Positions 1 to 5,626 of a DNA stretch of 5,689 nt are shown here, in pieces. Location of the stretch: the NCBI GenBank assembly GCA_002353215.1, contig DEJD01000073.1, positions 1 to 5,689 on the forward strand, written 5' to 3'. The notes below the pieces were generated by a model. It had not been told where the DNA came from and searched no databases. It was given only the letters and a program-made list of their open reading frames with translations. The position numbers and the translations under genes are program-made. Position 1 is the stretch's first letter; the number at the start of each line of letters is the position of its first letter. This DNA is from Prevotellaceae bacterium UBA2757. GTDB taxonomy: Bacteria > Bacteroidota > Bacteroidia > Bacteroidales > Bacteroidaceae.

Positions 1-17
1 GAGGTATATTAGAGTTC

Positions 18-119
18 GGTTAGTGGTTAGCGGTTAGAGGTTAGAGGTTAGAGAATGAAAAATTAAAAATTAAGAATTAAAAATGAAAAATTAAGAATTA
101 AGAATGGTTAGTGGTTAGT
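18..119. repeat. Composite heptamer tandem-repeat array A
   Basis: The whole stretch can be cut into 7-bp units. Five GGTTAGN units run from 18 to 52, and after one extra G seven AATTAAR/AATGAAA units run from 54 to 102. A three-base AAT remnant is followed by two GGTTAGT units at 106-112 and 113-119. The last unit contains the permease stop codon (TAA on the minus strand, 115-117). Both strands carry a stop triplet in almost every unit, and because 7 is not a multiple of 3 all frames are closed. No hairpin typical of an intrinsic terminator is visible. The array is non-coding. Whether it has a function, such as 3'-end processing, recombination or protein binding, cannot be told from the sequence. 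Confidence 0.9.
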
Positions 120-1395
120 AGTCTTCATATTCTTCTTCGTAGTCTTTGCGATGTACCCAGTTATCTACGAAGGATAGGAATATGTAGGTGGAGAGTCCGA
201 AGACGATTCCATCGGTGATGCTGCCTGTAATCGGCATGAGGAGGATGCAGAGAAAGGCTGGAATGGCTTCGACAGGACTGGCGGCGCTGATGCGCTGGAC
301 AGAACTGAAGAGATAGAATCCGGCTATGACCATGATAGGGGCTGTGGCAGCGGCTGGTATGGCAAGGAAGAGTGGGGAGAAGAACAGTCCGGCTACGAAG
401 CAAAGGGCTGTAACGAGGGCTGCAAGTCCTGTACGTCCTCCTTCTGCTACACCTGTGGCACTCTCTGCATAGGTGGTGACGGTACTGCAACCGAAGCAGG
501 CTCCGACAACTGTACCGATGGCGTCGCTCAACATGATGCGCTGCATGTGAGGAATACGACCGCTCTTACGGATGTTTCCCGATGAAGCCATGGCACCAAC
601 GATGGTTCCGAGACTGTCGAAGACATCGAAGAAGAGCATGGTGAGCACACATACCCAGAGGTCGGGAGTCAGCAGGTCTGCCCATGAGAATTTGCAGAAA
701 AGCGGGGCAGGCGACGATGGAATGGAGAATATCGTGTCGGGCATCTTGGTTACACCAAGTGGTATGCCGATGATGCTGACTACGATGATGCTGAGCAGAA
801 GTCCGCCTGGAATCTTGAAGATGATTGCCAATCCGGAGAAGAAAAGACCGATGATGAAGAGCAGGGATGATGGATTGGTCAGGGTGTCGATATGGTTGAA
901 TATCGTACCTGTAGCCATCAGTCCGCTGTTTTTCAGACCTATCATGGCTACGAAGAAACCGATTCCGCCGGCAATGGCGAATTTCAGTGATGCAGGCACG
1001 GCGTCGAAGAGGATGTGGCGCAGGTTGCCGCAACAAATCAGGATGAAAAGGATTCCTTCGATGAGTACGGCTGTTACGGCAAATTGCCAGGGATAACCCA
1101 TGGAGATGCAGACGGTCTCAATGAAGAATATGTTGAGGGTGAGTCCCGGTGCCTGTCCGAACGGACGACGTGCCAGAAATGCCATTAATAATGTGCCTAT
1201 GATGGTGGCAAGACAGACAGATGTGAATGCTGCTTCATGGGGAAATCCGTAGGCTGCCAAAGGAGCAATCATTGCAGGCAGCAATGCCATGATGTAGGAC
1301 ATCGAAGCAAAGGTGGTGAGACCAGCCATCACTTCTGTGCTGACGCTATTGCGAAGGGGTGAGAAACCTACGAGGGCGAAGAGTTTTTCTTTCAT
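115..1395 (-). CDS. NCS2-family purine permease (AzgA-like)
   Basis: This 426-residue inner-membrane protein is very hydrophobic, with many predicted membrane segments, and matches the AzgA branch (COG2252) of the nucleobase:cation symporter-2 family in length and motifs. Members import adenine, guanine or hypoxanthine with protons for salvage. Visible signatures are an APG-x-x-LN-x-FF motif at residues 82-91, FFDVFDSLGT at 255-264, and the strongly conserved block at 304-323 with STVTTY and the GVAEGGRTG end. The first motif is divergent: it reads APGLTLNIFF where typical members have APGMGLNAFF, and the usual Asn-Pro near the end of TM1 is replaced by LLP (38-40). The C-terminus is acidic (EEEYEDY). 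The ATG start at 1395 fits the family N-terminus; no Shine-Dalgarno is seen. It lies 19 bp after the histidine kinase stop codon, so co-transcription is likely. The stop codon lies inside heptamer array A. The family is secure; the exact substrate is not. Confidence 0.9.
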   Translation of the reverse strand: MKEKLFALVGFSPLRNSVSTEVMAGLTTFASMSYIMALLPAMIAPLAAYGFPHEAAFTSVCLATIIGTLLMAFLARRPFGQAPGLTLNIFFIETVCISMGYPWQFAVTAVLIEGILFILICCGNLRHILFDAVPASLKFAIAGGIGFFVAMIGLKNSGLMATGTIFNHIDTLTNPSSLLFIIGLFFSGLAIIFKIPGGLLLSIIVVSIIGIPLGVTKMPDTIFSIPSSPAPLFCKFSWADLLTPDLWVCVLTMLFFDVFDSLGTIVGAMASSGNIRKSGRIPHMQRIMLSDAIGTVVGACFGCSTVTTYAESATGVAEGGRTGLAALVTALCFVAGLFFSPLFLAIPAAATAPIMVIAGFYLFSSVQRISAASPVEAIPAFLCILLMPITGSITDGIVFGLSTYIFLSFVDNWVHRKDYEEEYEDY

Positions 1396-1414
1396 TGTGG
1401 TTTGTGCTGTACTT

Positions 1415-2503
1415 TTATGCTATAGGAATGATAAAATCGAATTTGGCGCCATTTGTGTAGTCGTTGTCGAGGGTGAGCGAACCGCCAAGTCGTTCCGCAA
1501 TCAGACGTGCTACGGAAAGTCCGAGACCTGTACCCTGCACGAAACTGTCGAGTTTTGCGAAGCGCTCGAATATGAACTCTCTCTTGTCGGCTGGAATGCC
1601 CGGACCTGTGTCCTTGACAGTGAAACACAGATTCTTGCCTGTCTGATGGAGTGAGAGGGTGATGCTGCCGATATGGGTGAATTTGGCTGCATTGCCAAGC
1701 AGATTGTCGAGTGCCGAAAGAATCATGTGAGGGTGGGTGTTAATCACCATTCCATCGGGAACATCGCAGTCTTTTTCCAGTTTTACGTCGGGAAGTATAG
1801 AAGGACGCACATTGTCGAGTGCCTTTTCGATGATTTCTGTAGGATGAGACTCAACGGCGGGTGGCAGTTCACTGCTGCTGTCGAGGTCGGAAATCTGTAT
1901 GAGGTCGTCGAGGATGCTTGTCAGCAGGCGTGTGCTCTCCTGAATGCGCTTGCTGATGTCGAGACGTTCTTCGTCGGGCAACTGCATGTCGGGAATGGCG
2001 AGAATCTGTGTGAAACCGCTGATGGCGTTGAGTGGAGTACGTATTTCGTGGGTCATACTCTGTATGAAGGCTGTCTTTGCCTTAGATGCTGCTTCTGCAC
2101 GGTCGCGTTCTACCTCCAGCTGTTTGTTCTGCACAATCACCAGGTTGCGTTCGCGTTTCAGCTGACGGTTCTTGATTTCCAAACGACGATTCCATCGACC
2201 ATTGAACACAAGGAATACAAGCATGGCAACGATGACCAGAATCATAGTTACACTACCTGTAGTGAACTGCAGACGCTGCTGCAACTGCTTGTTGACTGTC
2301 TGCAGGTCTTGTACAGCAATTTGCTTCATCTGTGTGATGAGTTGCGAACTGTCGCCTGACACTGAGTCCTGCCGAGCTACCTCAACAGAGGTAATAGGAT
2401 TAATTCCCTGTGCCACAGCCTCGTTTTTACAGGAGGTGGCAAGGGGTAGTACAGCCAGTATAATTAATAAACTGAACAGGGCGATATGTACTCTCTCTCT
2501 CAT
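1415..2503 (-). CDS. Membrane sensor histidine kinase with a minimal sensor region
   Basis: A 362-residue transmitter kinase. Residues 1-24 form a hydrophobic signal-like segment ending in ATSC, a permissive lipobox with Cys25. About 55 extracytoplasmic residues follow, partly helical and Gln-rich. A single membrane segment lies at about 84-101 and a charged coiled-coil linker at about 102-145. The HisKA domain carries the H-box around His152 (THEIRTPLN). The HATPase_c domain shows the N-box at Asn271 (LLGNAAKFT), G1 DTGPGIP (298-304), the F-box FERF (312-315) and G2 GTGLGL (324-329). All residues needed for ATP binding and His phosphorylation are present, so it should be active. There is no PAS, TPR, propeller, receiver or DNA-binding domain, and no response regulator in the window. 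It starts at ATG 2503 after a 282-bp gap with a candidate promoter and is followed 19 bp later by the purine permease. The signal sensed and the partner are unknown. Confidence 0.92.
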   Translation of the reverse strand: MRERVHIALFSLLIILAVLPLATSCKNEAVAQGINPITSVEVARQDSVSGDSSQLITQMKQIAVQDLQTVNKQLQQRLQFTTGSVTMILVIVAMLVFLVFNGRWNRRLEIKNRQLKRERNLVIVQNKQLEVERDRAEAASKAKTAFIQSMTHEIRTPLNAISGFTQILAIPDMQLPDEERLDISKRIQESTRLLTSILDDLIQISDLDSSSELPPAVESHPTEIIEKALDNVRPSILPDVKLEKDCDVPDGMVINTHPHMILSALDNLLGNAAKFTHIGSITLSLHQTGKNLCFTVKDTGPGIPADKREFIFERFAKLDSFVQGTGLGLSVARLIAERLGGSLTLDNDYTNGAKFDFIIPIA

Positions 2504-2624
2504 AAATACTTACTTTTACGTCCTTAATTTTCTACCTTATATCTTTTACCTTCTTTATCTGTCTATTTGGTGAGTAATAATCTATTATTGTGCTCATTAA
2601 GTGCTATTCCATGGAAATTTGGTG

Positions 2625-2632
2625 CTAAGGTA
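2625..2632 (-). promoter_or_regulatory. Candidate -7 promoter element for the kinase-permease pair
   Basis: On the minus strand this reads TACCTTAG followed by CACC, one mismatch from the Bacteroidota -7 consensus TAnnTTTG. The flanking bases look like commonly seen Bacteroidota promoters. No clear TTTG (-33) is found at the expected distance upstream, only an A/T-rich stretch. Transcription would begin near 2618, giving a leader of about 115 nt before the kinase ATG. The surrounding gap (2504-2785) is AT-rich and shows no other gene, hairpin terminator or known riboswitch. Confidence 0.45.
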
Positions 2633-2743
2633 AAAAACTATTCATAAATTATTAATGTATAGTTAGCTTTTGTGTTTTTATTTTTTTTAATGTTTTTTAA
2701 AAGAGGCGTAAAAACGAAAGAATGTGTCCATTTTTTCTCCATT

Positions 2744-2790
2744 CCCTCACTAACCTCTAACCTCTAACCACTAACCATTAACCCCTCACT
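2744..2790. repeat. Heptamer tandem-repeat array B with flanking 8-bp direct repeats
   Basis: Five 7-bp units run from 2748 to 2782 (CACTAAC, CTCTAAC, CTCTAAC, CACTAAC, CATTAAC). On the minus strand these read GTTAGTG, GTTAGAG and similar, the same core as array A in the opposite orientation. The octamer CCCTCACT occurs at 2744-2751 and again at 2783-2790, bracketing the array. The second copy contains the stop codon of the TPR gene (TGA, 2786-2788). The two octamers are 39 bp apart, which is not a multiple of 7, so they are not simply in-phase units. Confidence 0.85.
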
Positions 2791-3619
2791 TCGTTTCCTT
2801 CAGTTCTTTTTTCAGACTGGCGCGAGGAACACCCAGTTCGATGGCACGTTCGAAATCGTGGTGGGCGAGACGTTTGTTGCCTGTCAGTTTGTATAGATAA
2901 GCGCGTGTGAGTATTGTGTTTTTATTGTCAGGGTCGAGTTCTACGGCTTTGTTCAGGTCGATGATGGCAAGTTCGGGCTGGTTGTTTTCCGACTCAATCT
3001 CAGCACGGATAGTATAGAGTTCTGCTTTATCGGGATGCTTTTCGATGAGTGCAGAAAGCATGGCGAGCGCCTCTGTCTTGTGTTGCATATTGAGTTGCAG
3101 CAGAGCGATACCTAATCGTGCTGTGTAGTTGTCGGGATCTATGTCGAGAAGCTGGTTGTAGCAGCGTTGTGCTTTCTCGTAGTCCTTCAGTTGCTGGTAG
3201 ATGTAACCGCTACCCTGCAGAGCTTCTATGTTGCGCGGGTTCTTATCGAGGATTTTTCCATAATCGATAAGAGCCTTCTTGTAGTTGCCCAGTTCGAAGT
3301 AGAGATTTGCTCTTGACTGCAGAATAGGGATGTTGAGTGGAGCAATGGCGAGAGCTAGGTCGTAGCTGTCGATAGCTTTCAGTTTATGTCCTTGTGCTTC
3401 CTGTACCTTTGCCAGGTTGGAATAGAGGAGTGCGTTGCGGTAGTCGTCGGGTGACTTTTGCAAAGCACGACGGAAACATTCTTCTGCTTCGGCATAGGCA
3501 TTGATGGATGCTGCCTTTACCCCTGCCTCGACATACTCTTCGTAGGTCTGGGCACTGAGGAACTGGTTGCACATGCAGAATAAGCTAGAAAGGAGCCCTA
3601 TAACGATCTTCTTTTTCAT
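2786..3619 (-). CDS. Exported tetratricopeptide-repeat (TPR) protein
   Basis: From ATG 3619 this is a 277-residue protein with a typical signal peptide (MKKKIVIGLL... ending near SAQ, cleavage after about residue 24). The mature part is almost entirely TPR helices, about seven 34-residue units between roughly 25 and 263. Typical positions are seen, such as G-x-Y-x-x-A and xAIxLDP ends (for example ELDPDN at 227-232). The C-terminus is Lys/Glu-rich. It is likely periplasmic or envelope-associated and acts as a protein-protein scaffold; no enzymatic domain is present and the role is unknown. A longer frame reaches GTG 3694, but the extra 25 residues would bury the signal peptide and overlap more of rsgA, so the 3619 start is preferred. 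Even so it overlaps rsgA by 35 bp, suggesting translational coupling. The stop codon falls in the octamer flanking heptamer array B. Confidence 0.85.
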   Translation of the reverse strand: MKKKIVIGLLSSLFCMCNQFLSAQTYEEYVEAGVKAASINAYAEAEECFRRALQKSPDDYRNALLYSNLAKVQEAQGHKLKAIDSYDLALAIAPLNIPILQSRANLYFELGNYKKALIDYGKILDKNPRNIEALQGSGYIYQQLKDYEKAQRCYNQLLDIDPDNYTARLGIALLQLNMQHKTEALAMLSALIEKHPDKAELYTIRAEIESENNQPELAIIDLNKAVELDPDNKNTILTRAYLYKLTGNKRLAHHDFERAIELGVPRASLKKELKETK

Positions 3620-4547
3620 CTTCGAGCATTGAAAGGTATGAGTTGTAGCGCGACTGACTGATGTTGTGTTCTTCAACAGCTTTGAGCACCGCACAGTGCG
3701 GTTCGTGGGTGTGGGTGCAGTTGTTGAAACGGCAGTCGGCGGAATAACGGAAAATCTCCTTGAAGTAATGACCTATCTCGTTGCGGTTCATGTCGAATGT
3801 ACCGAAACCCTTGATGCCTGGAGTGTCGATGATATAGGCATCGTCGCTGATGGGGAACATCTCGCTGAAGGTAGTGGTGTGTTTTCCTGTTCCGTAAGCG
3901 TCGGAAATTTCGCTTACTTTCAGGTTCAGGTGCGGAAAGAGCGTGTTTATGAGTGTAGATTTTCCTACACCACTATTGCCGGAGAGAAGGGTGATTTTCC
4001 CGTTCAGTTCGCTGCGTAAGGCATCGATGCCTTCGCCTGTGACCGATGAAATCTTACGGCACGGATAACCGATGGTTTCGTAGAGATTGACGATTCCATT
4101 GAGGTATTCCTGCCATTCTGGAGTGATAAGGTCGATTTTGTTGATGACCAGTGTGACGGGAATGCGATAGGCTTCAGCTGATGCCAGAAAACGGTCGATG
4201 AAGGTGAGGGATGTCTCGGGTTGCTGAATGGTGACGATGAGGAAACACTGATCGACATTGGCTGCGATGATATGAGACTGTTTCGACAGGTTGATAGACT
4301 TTCGGATGATGTAGTTCTTGCGCTCCTCAAGGTCGGTAATGAGTCCGGCGTTCTCTTCTTTCAGCGGAGTGAACTGCACACGGTCGCCTATGGCAATAGG
4401 ATTAGTGGTACGAATGCCTTTGATGCGAAAGTTGCCTTTCACCTTGCATTCATAAAGAGAGAAGACTCCGGAGCCTTCAGTGGTTACGGAGTCTAATGGT
4501 TTCACAGTGTAACTGTAGCCTGTATTTCTGACGACGAGTCCGAGCAA
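3585..4547 (-). CDS. rsgA: Small ribosomal subunit biogenesis GTPase RsgA
   Basis: RsgA (YjeQ/EngC) is a cytoplasmic, ribosome-stimulated, circularly permuted GTPase that helps finish 30S subunit assembly. This 320-residue protein has the full layout. An N-terminal OB-fold covers about 1-75. G4 NKID is at 136-139, G5 ISSVTG at 166-171, G1 GNSGVGKS at 190-197, G2 around GKHTTT at 221-226 and G3 DTPG at 241-244. The C-terminal zinc motif has Cys272, Cys277, His279 and Cys285. The OB-fold carries a small insertion at about 17-29 (rich in Ser/Thr/Gly) compared with the Bacteroidales form I know. The start is unusual: the frame is closed by TAA at 4554-4556, and the only start-like codon matching the family N-terminus (M-x-GLV) is TTG at 4547. 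The next Met is residue 230. No Shine-Dalgarno is seen; the upstream sequence is repeat array C. It probably shares ribF transcription. Confidence 0.95.
   Translation of the reverse strand: MLGLVVRNTGYSYTVKPLDSVTTEGSGVFSLYECKVKGNFRIKGIRTTNPIAIGDRVQFTPLKEENAGLITDLEERKNYIIRKSINLSKQSHIIAANVDQCFLIVTIQQPETSLTFIDRFLASAEAYRIPVTLVINKIDLITPEWQEYLNGIVNLYETIGYPCRKISSVTGEGIDALRSELNGKITLLSGNSGVGKSTLINTLFPHLNLKVSEISDAYGTGKHTTTFSEMFPISDDAYIIDTPGIKGFGTFDMNRNEIGHYFKEIFRYSADCRFNNCTHTHEPHCAVLKAVEEHNISQSRYNSYLSMLEDEKEDRYRAPF
4545..4547 (-). promoter_or_regulatory. TTG start codon of rsgA next to a repeat array
   Basis: The plus strand reads CAA at 4545-4547, so the codon is TTG. It is preceded in frame by TCA, CTC and then TAA (4554-4556), so no upstream ATG or GTG is available. 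Homologues I know begin M-K-G-L-V, and here the residues are x-L-G-L-V, placing TTG at the usual start position. The first repeat unit begins at 4551, only 3 bp upstream, so the ribosome-binding region consists of repeat sequence. Confidence 0.7.
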
Positions 4548-4550
4548 TGA

Positions 4551-4635
4551 GAGTTAGGAGTTAGGAGTTAGGAGTTAGGAGTTGCGCGCAGCCAATTATG
4601 CATTATGAATTATGCATTATGAATTATGCATTATC
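4551..4635. repeat. Composite heptamer tandem-repeat array C between ribF and rsgA
   Basis: Four GAGTTAG units run from 4551 to 4578, followed by a partial GAGTT. A short GC-rich hinge contains the 8-bp palindrome TGCGCGCA (4583-4590). Then come six units alternating AATTATG and CATTATG from 4594 to 4635, equivalent to three 14-bp dimers, with the last unit changed to CATTATC. The ribF stop codon (TAA on the minus strand, 4631-4633) lies in that last unit. The array fills nearly the whole ribF-rsgA gap. Its build, a G-containing heptamer block joined to an AT-rich heptamer block, parallels array A. Confidence 0.92.
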
Positions 4636-5569
4636 TTTTCAGTTCTTCGCTCTTCAGGATAAGGCGGCAAGCCTCTTCGTCTGATTTGAGTTGTGCCTTC
4701 AGGCTGTCGATGTCGTCGAACTTCTTTTCCTTGCGCAGGAATTCGATAAGTTCCACTTCGAGACGGTTGCCATAAAGGTCGGTGCTACAGTCGAAGATGT
4801 GTACTTCGATGCTCTGCTGACCTCCGTTGTCGAGGGTAGGACGACTGCCTATGTTGAGCATTCCATAGGTTTTCTTCTTGGTGTTGCCGTCGATGATATT
4901 TACCAGATAGACACCTTCCATCGGAACGAGTTTGCCAGCTTCTACCTTTATATTAGCTGTAGGATAACCGAGGTCTGTGCCGTTGTGGAATCCATGAACC
5001 ACCTCGCCGCTCAGAATGAAACGGTGGCCGAGAATGTCGGTTGCTGTCTTCACCTTACCTGCAGCAAGAGCCTTGCGGATAGTTGTAGAAGAGATGCTAT
5101 AGGCTGTGTTGCTACCCTTAGGCAGTTTGAAGTGAGGGCACTTGATGACACGCATGCCCATCTCATCACCATAATTATGGTAGTCATCGAACACTTCTGC
5201 ACGACCACAACCGAAACGGTGGTCGTAACCGACTACCAACACACGCACCTCATAGGTGTCGTAGAGAAGTTGCATGAAGTCTTTTGCAGGCATCTGGGAC
5301 AACTCCTTTGTGAAGTCGAGCATGGTTATTTCATCGATACCAGTACCCTTGAGTAAACGCATCTTTTCCTCGTTGGTAGTCAGGAGTTCAGGCTGGAAAT
5401 CCGTGTGCAACACCTTGCGGGGGTGTTGGGAAAATGTAACTACCATTGACTGCATCTTGCTCTTTTTCGCAGTTTCGATTACATAGTCGATAAGAAAACG
5501 ATGGCCGAGATGTACGCCATCAAAGAAGCCGATGGTCGCAACGAATCCCTTGGAATTTGTCTTTGTCAT
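4631..5569 (-). CDS. ribF: Bifunctional riboflavin kinase / FAD synthetase
   Basis: RibF makes FMN from riboflavin and ATP, then FAD from FMN and ATP, in the cytoplasm. The 312-residue length is normal. The N-terminal nucleotidyltransferase domain shows GFFDGVHLGH (14-23, with the HxGH-type ATP site), GYDHRFG (114-120) and the ISSTTIR stretch (159-165). The C-terminal riboflavin kinase domain shows GYPTANI (201-207, the PTAN metal/ATP motif), GVYLV (219-223), NIGSRPT (239-245) and a likely catalytic Glu255 in IEVHIFD. Both activities should be intact. ATG 5569 matches the family start just before the first strand. A strong promoter candidate lies close upstream, leaving a leader of only about 18 nt, too short for an FMN riboswitch. 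rsgA follows across the 83-bp repeat gap. The stop codon lies in the last heptamer of array C. Confidence 0.97.
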   Translation of the reverse strand: MTKTNSKGFVATIGFFDGVHLGHRFLIDYVIETAKKSKMQSMVVTFSQHPRKVLHTDFQPELLTTNEEKMRLLKGTGIDEITMLDFTKELSQMPAKDFMQLLYDTYEVRVLVVGYDHRFGCGRAEVFDDYHNYGDEMGMRVIKCPHFKLPKGSNTAYSISSTTIRKALAAGKVKTATDILGHRFILSGEVVHGFHNGTDLGYPTANIKVEAGKLVPMEGVYLVNIIDGNTKKKTYGMLNIGSRPTLDNGGQQSIEVHIFDCSTDLYGNRLEVELIEFLRKEKKFDDIDSLKAQLKSDEEACRLILKSEELKR

Positions 5570-5592
5570 TGTCTCAGATTAGTTTTAGTTTG

Positions 5593-5626
5593 CAAAAATA
5601 GATATTAAAAAATGAAAATATCAAAA
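5593..5626 (-). promoter_or_regulatory. Candidate Bacteroidota-type promoter of ribF
   Basis: On the minus strand TATTTTTG (5593-5600) matches the -7 consensus TAnnTTTG exactly, and TTTG (5623-5626) may be the -33 element. The spacer is 22 bp, a little longer than the usual 19 to 21. Transcription would start near 5587, about 18 nt before the ribF ATG. The remaining sequence to the window edge (5627-5689) is very AT-rich, and I see no gene in it. Confidence 0.6.

Noticed and set aside
18..119. CRISPR array or telomere-like repeat
   Set aside because: Units are 7 bp with no spacers, so not CRISPR. GGTTAG resembles telomere repeats, but the period is 7 rather than 6 and the location is between genes.
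572..1096. A 174-residue plus-strand open frame opposite the permease
   Set aside because: It is antisense to well-conserved membrane segments and has Met/Ser/Pro-rich composition expected from reversed codons.
1673..2359. A 228-residue plus-strand open frame opposite the histidine kinase
   Set aside because: It lies fully antisense to a kinase with all catalytic motifs, has low-complexity Cys/Leu-rich wording with no domain, and has no promoter or independent context.
2664..2705. Intrinsic terminator for the TPR gene in the T-rich stretch
   Set aside because: The T-run is on the plus strand while the genes read on the minus strand, and no GC-rich stem precedes it.
3620..3694. Longer TPR protein starting at GTG 3694
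   Set aside because: The extra residues are polar, not conserved-looking, and would place the clear signal peptide internally; ATG 3619 is better.
4691..5356. A 221-residue plus-strand open frame opposite ribF
   Set aside because: It is a shadow of ribF, which has every family motif; the antisense protein shows no recognisable fold or signal.
5570..5592. FMN riboswitch controlling ribF
   Set aside because: The predicted leader is about 18 nt and lacks the conserved RFN helices; the whole upstream region is AT-rich and unstructured.
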